NCBI GenBank assembly: GCA_017458885.1
Contig: JAFSZQ010000053.1
Coordinates: 1 to 7,593, forward strand
Length of the DNA stretch: 7,593 bases
Origin: Oscillospiraceae bacterium
GTDB taxonomy: Bacteria > Bacillota > Clostridia > Oscillospirales > Oscillospiraceae
Reading direction: 5' to 3'
Position 1 is the first letter of the stretch; each line of letters starts with the position of its first letter. Shown piece after piece: positions 1 through 6,383 of the stretch. Position numbers and translations under genes: made by a program. The notes under the pieces are model-generated. The model had not been told where the DNA came from, did no database searches, and saw only the letters and a program-made list of their open reading frames with translations.

Positions 1-505
1 CGCCTTGGCGGCTTGCAGCGCGTCGAACAGCACCGCGCCCGGGTGCGCCCTCCTTCGAGCGCACGAGCTCGCAGCCCGCGCGCTCCGCCCAGATCGCGAG
101 CTGATCCGCCGCCGCCGCGCGGAACGTGTCCGCCGCGCACAGCAGCACGCGCTTGCCCTGCCGTTTCAGCAGGTGCGCGAGCTTGCCGATGCTCGTCGTC
201 TTGCCGACGCCGTTGACGCCGATAACGAGCACGACGGAGGGCTTCGTTCCGAGGTCGAGCGCCGTGCTTCCGGCGTTCAGCTTCTCCTCCAAAATGTCGC
301 GCAGCGCCTGCTTGACCTGCTCGCCGTTCTGGATGGAGCGGTCGTAGACGACCTCGCGCAGCCGCTTGACCGCGTCGGCGGCAGCCGCCGCGCCGAGGTC
401 GGCGAGGATCAGGCTCTCCTCGAGCTGATCGTAGAACTCGTCGTCGATCATCTCCCAGACGATCGAATCGAACCATGCCTTTTTGATCTTGGAAAACAGT
501 CCCAT
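1..505 (-). CDS. ftsY: Signal recognition particle receptor FtsY, partial and apparently frameshifted
   Basis: FtsY is the membrane-associated SRP receptor GTPase that docks ribosome-SRP complexes at the Sec translocon. The visible N-terminal half starts MGLFSKIKKAWFD, a basic amphipathic start with no long acidic A domain, as is common in Firmicutes. The helical N domain follows (residues about 15-85, with LEESLILADLG), then the G1 P-loop GVNGVGKTT (96-104) and the DTFRAAA motif (126-132). The ATG at 505 lies two bases after the smc stop, so the two are co-transcribed. The gene leaves the window at the left edge, so its C-terminal G domain is not visible. After residue 153 (EGA) the frame goes wrong: the +1-shifted frame reads HPGAVLFDALQAAKA, the expected continuation of the family's GADP-x-AV-x-FDA motif. 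Restoring two bases near 44-46 would give EGADPGAVLFDALQAAKA. Identity is near certain; whether the break is real or an assembly error cannot be told here. Confidence 0.93.
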   Translation of the reverse strand, partial: MGLFSKIKKAWFDSIVWEMIDDEFYDQLEESLILADLGAAAAADAVKRLREVVYDRSIQNGEQVKQALRDILEEKLNAGSTALDLGTKPSVVLVIGVNGVGKTTSIGKLAHLLKRQGKRVLLCAADTFRAAAADQLAIWAERAGCELVRSKEGAPGRGAVRRAASRQG

Positions 506-507
506 GC

Positions 508-3500
508 TTACTCCTTGATCCCCAATTCCTTGCTCATGTCGTTCATGTCGATGGTCAGCACGCGGCTGACGCCGCGCTCCTGCATCGTCACGCCGTAGAG
601 CACGTCCGCCGCCTCCATCGTGCCGCGGCGGTGCGTGATGACGATGAACTGCGTCCTGCCCGTGATGCGGCGCATATACGCCGCCACGCGCACGACGTTC
701 GGCTCGTCGAGCGCCGCCTCGATCTCGTCCATGACGCAAAACGGCGTGGGATGTACCTTCAAAATAGCGAAATACAGCGCGATGGCGACGAACGCCTTCT
801 CGCCGCCGGAGAGCAGCGTGATCGTGCGCAGCGTCTTGCCCGGCGGCTGCACCCGTATCTCGATGCCGCAACCCAGCACGTCGTTCTCGTCCTCAAGCTC
901 CAGCGTCGCTTTGCCGCCGCCGAACAGCTCCGTGAACGTCTCGGCGAAGCTCGCGCGGATGAGCGCGAACTGCTCGCGGAAGATGTCCGTCATCTCGCCG
1001 GTGATGTTCTCGATGACGCCGAGCAGCTCCGACTTTGCCCGCTCGACGTCGTCACGCTGGCTCGTGAGGTAGGTGTAGCGCCCGTTGACCTGCTCGAACT
1101 GCTCGATCGCGCCGACGTTGACGCTGCCGAGCGCGCCGATGCCGCGCTTCAGCTCCGCGATGCGGCGGTTTGTCTTCGCGGCGCTCTCCAGCTCCACGCG
1201 CTGCGAGAGCGCGTCGGAGTGCGACAGCCCGTAGGTCTCCCACAGCTTGTCGAGGAGCACCTTCTCCTCCATCGCCGCACCAGCCTTTTTCTGTTCAAGC
1301 CTTGTTGCTGCATCATTCGCGCGTAAAACGTGGTCGTTGCAGTCCTTGATGCGGCGGTCGCTCTGTCCGCGCTCCGCCTCGATGGCGAGCTTCGCCTCGC
1401 CGAGCTTCGCGAGCGCGTCGCGGCAGGTCTGCTGCTGCCCGCGCAGCGCCGCGAGCTCCGCCTCCCGCGCGGCGGCGTCGGCTCTCGCCTGCTCGCTCGC
1501 GGCGCGGTACTGCTCGATGAGCTCGCGCCGTCCCGCCTCGTCGCCCCGCAATTGCTCGCGTAAAACTTCCAGCTCGCGCAGCGCGCGCTCCGTGGTCTCG
1601 CGCTCCGCGTATCTCGCGGCGAGCGCGCTCTTGTTCTCGCTCAGCTCGTCGCCGAGCGCGCCGCTGTCGCGCAGCAGCTCGCTCTGCCCCGAGAGCTTTT
1701 CCTCCGCCGCGGCGCGGTGCTCCGCCGCCTCCGCGTCCCGCGCGGCGGCAAGCGCCTCCTGCTCCGCGACGCGCTTTTCCAGCTCTGCCGTGCGGCGCGC
1801 GATGGTCTCCTCCTCCGCGTCGAGGTCGTCCAGCCGGTCGCGCGCCGCGCCGAGCAGCACGTCGTAGTGGCTCTTGTCGGCGGAGAGCGTCAGCACGCGC
1901 GACTCCGCCTCGTGCTCCTGCCCCTGCGCGACCTCCAATTCGTACCGCGCCTTGGTCAGGTCGCGCTTCGCCTCCTCCGCCTCGCGTTCGGCGGCGGCGG
2001 CTTTCTCCGCCAGACCGTCCTTTTTGTCGGTCAGCTCCTTCAACTCGTTCGCGCGGCTCAAAATGCCCGCGCTCCGGCTCGCCGAGCCGCCGGTCATCGA
2101 ACCGCCGCGGTTGATGACCTGCCCGTCGAGCGTCACGATGCGGAAGCGGTTTCGGTACTTGCGCGCCATGGCGATGCCGCAGTCGAGGTCGTCCGCGACG
2201 ACGGTGCCGCCGAGCAGGGACGCGAATACCGCGCGGTACTTCGCGTCGTGCTTCACGAGCGACGACGCCACGCCGACGAAGCCGTACTCCGCCTCCAGGC
2301 CGTCCTCGCGCAGCTCCTCGCCGCGGATGGCGGTCAGCGGCTGGAACGTCGCGCGCCCGCCGTCGCGCTGCTTGAGAAGCTGGATCGCGGCTTTCGCGTC
2401 CTCCTCCCTGTCCACGACGACGTCCTGCAGCTTCGCGCCCAGCGCGGTCTCGACGGCGAGCGCGTACTTCTTGTCCACCGTCATCAGGCTCGCCACGGGG
2501 CCGTGCACGCCGCGCAGCGTCTTGTTCTCGGCGGCGTTCATCACGATGCGCACCGCCTTGCCGAAGCCCTCGTACTCGCGCTCCATGTCGGAGAGCAGCT
2601 TGATGCGGGAGTTGAGGTTGTTGAGCTCCATCGCGAGCGCGACGCGGCGCTCCGACGCCTCCTGCTCACGCCTGACGCGCCCCTCCATCTTCAGCGTGTG
2701 GCCCTTGATGACGTTCTGAACGGCGTCGAACTCCTCCTGCGCCTCGTCGAGCGCGCGGCGGTTCTCCGCCGCCGCCTTTTTCGTCTCGGCAAGCTGGGCG
2801 TCCACCTGCGCGCGCTCGGCGGCGAGGGCGGCCTTGCGCTCCGCGAGCTCCTGAACGCCCGAGCGCGCCGCCGCCACGTCCGCGCGGCTGTCCGCCGCCG
2901 CGGAGCGCGCGAGCGCCTCCTGCGCGCGCAAACGCTCGACCTCGTCCGTCGCCTCGCCCATGCCGCGCGAGAGCTGCTCGAGCTTCGCCGTCAGCTCGTC
3001 CGCCGCGGCTTGCAGCGCCGACGCCTCCGCGTCCAGCGCGTCCATGCGCGAGCGTTTTTCCCGTATCTGCTCCGCGAGCGCGTCCGAGCGTCCGGAGCGG
3101 TCGCGCATCTCCTCCTCGACGCGCGCGATGCTCTCGTCGTTGTGCGCGATGTTCGTCCGCAGCACCGCGACGGCGGACTCGTGCTCGCTGACGCGCGCGT
3201 CGAGCGCCGACGCCTCGGCGCGCACACGTTCCTGTTCCATGTCGTTTTCGCGGATCTGCTCGCCGAAGCGTTCCGTCTCCGCGAACACCGCGTCCAGCGC
3301 CGCCTGCGCCTCGTCCAGCTCCCGCCGCGCGAGCGCGCAGTCGGTCTCGAGCTTGACCGCGCTCGCGCGCAGGCTTTCGAGCTGGTCGAGCCAGAGGGAG
3401 ATCTCCAGCACGCGCAGCTCGTCGCGCAGCACGAGATATTTTTTCGCGGTCTCCGCCTGCTCGCGCAGGGGCCCGACCTGCAGCTCCAGCTCCGCGATCT

Positions 3501-4083
3501 TGTCGTTCACGCGCGTGAGGTTCTCCTCCGTGCGCTCGAGGTCGCGCTCCGCCTTCTCCTTGCGGTGGCGGTACTTGGAGATGCCCGCCGCCTCCTCGAA
3601 TATCTCGCGGCGGTCGGCGCTCTTCTGGGACAGGATCTCGTCGATGCGCCCCTGCCCGATGATGGAGTAGCCCTCGCGCCCCATGCCGGTGTCCATGAAC
3701 AGCTCGTTCACGTCCGCGAGGCGGACGCTCTGCTTGTTGATATAGTATTCCGACTCGCCGGAGCGGTAATACCGGCGCGTGACGGCGACCTCCGCCTCGT
3801 CCATCTGCGGGAAGATGTGCTCGGTGTTGTCGAGCACGAGCGTCACCTGCGCGAAGCCCATCTGATTGCGCTTCTCCGTGCCGCCGAAGATGACGTCCTC
3901 CATCTTGCTGCCGCGCAGCGACTTGGTGGACTGCTCGCCCATGACCCAGCGGATCGCGTCGGACACGTTGGACTTGCCGCTGCCGTTCGGCCCCACGATG
4001 GCGGTCACGTCCGCGCCGAAGTGGAACACCGTCTTGTCGGGAAAGCTCTTGAAGCCTTGGATTTCGAGTGCTTTGAGATACAA
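508..4083 (-). CDS. smc: Chromosome segregation ATPase SMC (condensin)
   Basis: SMC is the DNA-loop-extruding ATPase that, with ScpA and ScpB, compacts and separates chromosomes. At 1191 residues it has the full family length. The N-terminal head starts MYLKALEIQGFKSF, with Walker A GPNGSGKS (31-38) and the Q-loop IIGQGRIDEI (Gln144). A first coiled coil runs about 170-500. The hinge is at about 505-665, including GVHGPVASL and the conserved GGSMTGGS. The return coiled coil runs about 670-975. The C-terminal head has the signature LSGGEK (1091-1096), Walker B FCVMDE (Asp1119, Glu1120), the D-loop AALDEPN and the H-loop His1151. All ATPase residues are intact. The start is TTG at 4083: an in-frame TGA lies at 4101-4099, TTG is the only start codon after it, and the first internal Met (48) is beyond Walker A. 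An AAGGAGA precedes it by 7 bases. It leads its own unit with ftsY downstream. Certain identification. Confidence 0.98.
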   Translation of the reverse strand: MYLKALEIQGFKSFPDKTVFHFGADVTAIVGPNGSGKSNVSDAIRWVMGEQSTKSLRGSKMEDVIFGGTEKRNQMGFAQVTLVLDNTEHIFPQMDEAEVAVTRRYYRSGESEYYINKQSVRLADVNELFMDTGMGREGYSIIGQGRIDEILSQKSADRREIFEEAAGISKYRHRKEKAERDLERTEENLTRVNDKIAELELQVGPLREQAETAKKYLVLRDELRVLEISLWLDQLESLRASAVKLETDCALARRELDEAQAALDAVFAETERFGEQIRENDMEQERVRAEASALDARVSEHESAVAVLRTNIAHNDESIARVEEEMRDRSGRSDALAEQIREKRSRMDALDAEASALQAAADELTAKLEQLSRGMGEATDEVERLRAQEALARSAAADSRADVAAARSGVQELAERKAALAAERAQVDAQLAETKKAAAENRRALDEAQEEFDAVQNVIKGHTLKMEGRVRREQEASERRVALAMELNNLNSRIKLLSDMEREYEGFGKAVRIVMNAAENKTLRGVHGPVASLMTVDKKYALAVETALGAKLQDVVVDREEDAKAAIQLLKQRDGGRATFQPLTAIRGEELREDGLEAEYGFVGVASSLVKHDAKYRAVFASLLGGTVVADDLDCGIAMARKYRNRFRIVTLDGQVINRGGSMTGGSASRSAGILSRANELKELTDKKDGLAEKAAAAEREAEEAKRDLTKARYELEVAQGQEHEAESRVLTLSADKSHYDVLLGAARDRLDDLDAEEETIARRTAELEKRVAEQEALAAARDAEAAEHRAAAEEKLSGQSELLRDSGALGDELSENKSALAARYAERETTERALRELEVLREQLRGDEAGRRELIEQYRAASEQARADAAAREAELAALRGQQQTCRDALAKLGEAKLAIEAERGQSDRRIKDCNDHVLRANDAATRLEQKKAGAAMEEKVLLDKLWETYGLSHSDALSQRVELESAAKTNRRIAELKRGIGALGSVNVGAIEQFEQVNGRYTYLTSQRDDVERAKSELLGVIENITGEMTDIFREQFALIRASFAETFTELFGGGKATLELEDENDVLGCGIEIRVQPPGKTLRTITLLSGGEKAFVAIALYFAILKVHPTPFCVMDEIEAALDEPNVVRVAAYMRRITGRTQFIVITHRRGTMEAADVLYGVTMQERGVSRVLTIDMNDMSKELGIKE
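511..516 (-). promoter_or_regulatory. ftsY ribosome binding site, inside the end of smc
   Basis: The minus strand reads AAGGAG, then the smc stop TAA (510-508), GC, and the ftsY ATG at 505. The Shine-Dalgarno sequence lies inside the last smc codons, five bases before the start. This favours translational coupling of ftsY to smc and fixes the ftsY start. Confidence 0.8.
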
Positions 4084-4090
4084 ACCCGTT

Positions 4091-4097
4091 TCTCCTT
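4091..4097 (-). promoter_or_regulatory. smc ribosome binding site serving a TTG start
   Basis: AAGGAGA on the minus strand, 7 bases before the TTG codon at 4083. The in-frame stop TGA at 4101-4099 sits just upstream, so this site decides the start. A small GC hairpin (CGCC/GGCG with a CTCG loop, about 4105-4116) lies in the leader just upstream; its role, if any, is unclear. Confidence 0.8.
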
Positions 4098-4140
4098 CTC
4101 AAACGCCCGAGGGCGCTATTACACATATTTTAACTAAAGT

Positions 4141-4169
4141 ATAATAACAGAAAAGCCCCCGCTTTGCAA
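4141..4169 (-). promoter_or_regulatory. Probable sigma-A promoter of smc-ftsY, extended -10
   Basis: Read on the minus strand: -35 TTGCAA (4169-4164), a 17-base spacer, then -10 TATTAT (4146-4141) preceded by TGT, i.e. a TGn extended -10. The -10 matches TATAAT at five of six positions; the -35 matches TTGACA at four of six. The 4120-4150 stretch is markedly AT-rich in an otherwise GC-rich window. Transcription would begin near 4130-4135, giving a leader of about 50 bases. A short inverted repeat (AAAGC/GCTTT, 4152-4165) overlaps the spacer and the edge of the -35; it could be an operator or chance. Prediction from sequence only. Confidence 0.6.
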
Positions 4170-4180
4170 GCGAGAAACGG

Positions 4181-4206
4181 AAAAGACGCCCCAAAAATCG
4201 GGGCGC
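4181..4206 (-). terminator. Intrinsic terminator after tepA
   Basis: Five bases after the tepA stop, the minus strand carries GCGCCCC, loop GATTTTT, GGGGCGT, then CTTTTCC. That is six G-C pairs plus a G-U pair and a short U-tract. The 5' arm is also part of a 10-base palindrome (GGGGCGCCCC, 4200-4209) that could compete. It separates the tepA unit from the smc promoter. The opposite strand lacks a T-run on the far side, so it looks one-directional. The U-tract is short, so efficiency is uncertain. Confidence 0.7.
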
Positions 4207-4210
4207 CCCT

Positions 4211-4915
4211 TCAGCCGATCCTTGTATAAAGTGCCGTCAGCGCGTCGGAGAGCGTGCCGACGCGGTCGATGAGCCCGCTTTCCACCGCCTCCTCGCCGTA
4301 GATGACGCTGCCCACGTCCGCCGCCATGTCCTTCGCCGCCATCATCAGCGACGTGAACCGCTCCTCGGAGACGCGGGAGTTCTTCGTCACGAAGCGGACG
4401 ATGCGCTCCTGCAGGCGGCTGAAGTAGTGGTAGGTCTGCGGCGCGGCGATCATCGTGCCGTTCATGCGGATGGGGTGCACGGTCATCGACGCGCTCGGCG
4501 CGATGAACGTCTCGCGGCTCGCGACGGCGAGCGGGATGCCGATGGAGTGCCCCCCGCCGAGCACGAGCGAGACGGTGGGCTTGGTCATGCCCGCGATCAG
4601 CTCCGCGATGGCAAGCCCCGCCTCCACGTCGCCGCCCATCGTGTTGAGCAGGAACAGCACGCCGCGCACGTCCTCGCTCGCCTCGAGGTTCGCGAGCAGC
4701 GGCAGCACGTGCTCGTACTTCGTCGCCTTCGCGCCCGGCGGCAGCGCCATGTGCCCCTCGATCTGCCCGACGATGGTGAGGCAGTGGACGCTGCCGTGCG
4801 GCGTTTTGAGCGTGGCGGAGCCGAGGTCGACGAGCGGCTGGATGGGCGCGTCGCGCCTGTCCTCCCGCTCGTCGGATGTTTGGGTCTCCTCTGTGGTCCT
4901 CGCGCCAAAGATCAT
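4211..4915 (-). CDS. tepA: TepA-type ClpP-fold serine protease (translocation-enhancing protein family)
   Basis: This is a 234-residue member of the ClpP/crotonase fold closest to Bacillus TepA (YmfB), a cytosolic protein reported to aid preprotein translocation. After an acidic, probably flexible N-terminus (8-25) comes the ClpP-like core. It has GVLFLLNTMGGDVEAGLAIAE (85-105), where the Gly-rich loop supports the oxyanion hole, the nucleophile in GGGHSIGIPLA (Ser124), His147 in MTVHPIR, and a likely third residue Asp200 in AADVGSVIYG, followed by EEAVESGLIDRVG. The triad appears intact, so an active peptidase is plausible. No signal peptide or membrane segment is seen. The ATG at 4915 is chosen because GGGAGG lies 8 bases upstream; the open frame extends to 5260 only as an Arg-rich shadow of the aminopeptidase gene. 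It is last in the unit, 50 bases after the aminopeptidase, with a terminator behind it. Its start region lies in a strong hairpin. A general ClpP-family label is safer than the exact TepA function. Confidence 0.9.
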   Translation of the reverse strand: MIFGARTTEETQTSDEREDRRDAPIQPLVDLGSATLKTPHGSVHCLTIVGQIEGHMALPPGAKATKYEHVLPLLANLEASEDVRGVLFLLNTMGGDVEAGLAIAELIAGMTKPTVSLVLGGGHSIGIPLAVASRETFIAPSASMTVHPIRMNGTMIAAPQTYHYFSRLQERIVRFVTKNSRVSEERFTSLMMAAKDMAADVGSVIYGEEAVESGLIDRVGTLSDALTALYTRIG

Positions 4916-4956
4916 CGGCAAAACCTCCCGTTTCGTTTTGGGTAGGTTTTGCCGAT
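4914..4956 (-). promoter_or_regulatory. 13-bp inverted repeat enclosing the tepA ribosome binding site and start
   Basis: On the minus strand ATCGGCAAAACCT (4956-4944) pairs perfectly with AGGTTTTGCCGAT (4926-4914), leaving a 17-base loop in which two more G-C pairs can form after one mismatch. The 3' arm and its inner extension contain GGGAGG (4929-4924), the tepA Shine-Dalgarno, and the first two bases of the tepA ATG. Folded mRNA would hide both. No U-tract follows, so it is not a usual terminator. The aminopeptidase stop codon (4968-4966) ends 9 bases before the 5' arm, so a ribosome finishing there should disrupt the stem and open the tepA start. Translational coupling is therefore the simplest reading, which is inference. 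Confidence 0.65.
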
Positions 4957-4965
4957 CTCGTGGTT

Positions 4966-6360
4966 TTATGCCTGCTCGAACACGGTCTTCATCATTTTGT
5001 AGGTCATATAGCAGTCGAGCTTTGCGACCGTCTCGCGCGGCGCGTGCATGCTCAAGACGGGCACGCCCGCGTCGATGACGTCGATGTTGCGCTCCGCCAT
5101 ATACTTCGCGACCGTGCCGCCGCCGCCGGCGTCGGTCTTGCCGAGCTCCGACATCTGCCAGAACACGCCGTTTTCGTTGAGGAGCTTGCGGAGCTTTCCC
5201 ACGACCTCGGCGCTGGCGTCGCTCGCGCCGGATTTGCCGCCCGCGCCCGTGTACTTGCAAAGCCCCACGCCGTAGTTGACGAACGCGGCGTTCTTCTTAT
5301 CGTACACGTCCGCGAAGTTCGGGTCGTACGCCGCCGTCACGTCCGCGCTGACGCAGAACGAATTGGCGTAGCACGCGCGCAGCTCAACGCCCTGCGCGGC
5401 GCACAGCTCGCCCATGAATTTGTCGAACGCGGCGGACTTCATCCCGCTCACGCCCTCCGAGCCGATCTCCTCCTTGTCCGCGAAGATGCACACGGCGGTC
5501 TTTTTGGGCTTTTTCGCATCGAAGATCGCCGCGAGCTCCGCGTAGGCGCACACGCGGTCGTCGTGCCCGTAGCCGCTGATGAAACTGCGGTCGAAGCCCA
5601 CGTCGGCGCACCTGCCCGCGGGGACGACCTCGAGCTCGGCGGAGATGAAGTCCTCCTCCGTGAAGCCGTACTTCTCGTGGAGGAGCTGCAGCACGCCGAG
5701 CTTGAAGCGGTGCTTCACGTCCTCGTCCGCGAACGGCACGGAGCCGACGAGGATGTTCAGGCTCTCGCTGGGGATCGCCTCATTGAGCGGCTTTTTGCCC
5801 TGCTCGCGCCCGAGGTGGGGCAGCAGGTCGTTGATGATGAACTGCGGCTCGCCCGCGTCCTCGCCGATGTGCACGGGGAACGCCGTGCCGTCCGCGCGGA
5901 CGACGACGCCGTGGATGGCGAGCGGGATCGTGACCCACTGGTACTTGCGGATGCCGCCGTAGTGGTGGGTCTTGAAGTACGCCAGCCCCGACTCCTCGTA
6001 GAGCGGGCGGGGCTTGAGGTCGAGGCGCGGGGAGTCGGTGTGCGCCGCGCCGATGTTCGCGCCGTTCGAGAGTGGCTCGGCGCCGATGACGGCGAGCATG
6101 ATGCCCTTGCCGCGGTTGTTGACGTAGACCTTGTCGCCCGCCTTGAGCTTCCGCCCCGCCTGATACGGCCGGAAGCCGCGCTGCTCGGCGAGCTCGACGC
6201 AGTACTCGACGCACAGCCGCTCGGTCTTGCCGTGGTCGAGGAAGTCCTTGTAGCCGCCGCAATACTTCTCCATCGCCTTCGCGTCGGCGGCGGAGAGCCG
6301 GTCGTAGCCGTTTTTCGGCTGGTAGAGCAGCTTTTCCGCCAGTTCGTTCTTCTTTGCCAT
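4966..6360 (-). CDS. M18 family zinc aminopeptidase (aspartyl aminopeptidase family)
   Basis: This is a 464-residue cytosolic dinuclear-metal exopeptidase that removes N-terminal residues, often acidic ones, in peptide turnover. Length and motifs fit the clostridial M18 type (the ApeA/ApeB families). Expected metal ligands and catalytic residues are all present: His107 and Asp109 in GAAHTDSPRLDLK, Asp267 in GYGHDDRV, Glu297-Glu298 in ADKEEIGSEG (the first the likely general base, the second a metal ligand), Asp340 in VSADVTAAYDP and His439 in SMHAPRET. A Gly-rich KTDAGGGGTVAKY loop (409-420) is also typical. There is no signal peptide. The ATG at 6360 has AAGGAGG 9 bases upstream. It lies between the Sua5-CoaE fusion and tepA in one apparent transcription unit, and no promoter is visible in front of it. 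The upstream fusion ORF overlaps its first 581 bases in another frame. Substrate preference cannot be read from sequence. Confidence 0.95.
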   Translation of the reverse strand: MAKKNELAEKLLYQPKNGYDRLSAADAKAMEKYCGGYKDFLDHGKTERLCVEYCVELAEQRGFRPYQAGRKLKAGDKVYVNNRGKGIMLAVIGAEPLSNGANIGAAHTDSPRLDLKPRPLYEESGLAYFKTHHYGGIRKYQWVTIPLAIHGVVVRADGTAFPVHIGEDAGEPQFIINDLLPHLGREQGKKPLNEAIPSESLNILVGSVPFADEDVKHRFKLGVLQLLHEKYGFTEEDFISAELEVVPAGRCADVGFDRSFISGYGHDDRVCAYAELAAIFDAKKPKKTAVCIFADKEEIGSEGVSGMKSAAFDKFMGELCAAQGVELRACYANSFCVSADVTAAYDPNFADVYDKKNAAFVNYGVGLCKYTGAGGKSGASDASAEVVGKLRKLLNENGVFWQMSELGKTDAGGGGTVAKYMAERNIDVIDAGVPVLSMHAPRETVAKLDCYMTYKMMKTVFEQA

Positions 6361-6383
6361 ACTGTGTATCCTCCTTGCTCTGT
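5780..6383 (-). other. Out-of-register extension of the CoaE frame over the aminopeptidase gene
   Basis: About 200 codons rich in Arg, Pro, Ala and Gly, with no recognisable motif. This composition is what an off-frame reading of a high-GC gene gives. The aminopeptidase frame on the same bases encodes conserved catalytic residues, so selection acts on that frame. A TGA in the neighbouring frame at 6387-6385 would end CoaE right after its homology if a one-base shift occurred just upstream. Confidence 0.7.

Noticed and set aside
2666..4126. 486-codon minus-strand frame overlapping the N-terminal half of SMC
   Set aside because: Arg/Gly/Ala low-complexity reading in a frame other than SMC's; no homology motif seen.
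1717..4137. 806-codon open frame on the plus strand, antisense to smc
   Set aside because: It is Leu/Arg/Ala/Val-rich with no domain, lies exactly opposite a fully conserved SMC, and is the expected mirror of GC-rich codon usage in coiled-coil sequence.
4914..4956. The inverted repeat before tepA as an intrinsic terminator
   Set aside because: The 3' arm runs straight into the tepA start codon with no U-tract, and a real terminator is found after tepA.
4916..5260. Upstream extension of the tepA frame to 349 residues
   Set aside because: The extra 115 residues are Arg-rich off-frame reading of the aminopeptidase 3' end; the ATG at 4915 has a good Shine-Dalgarno and matches the family start.
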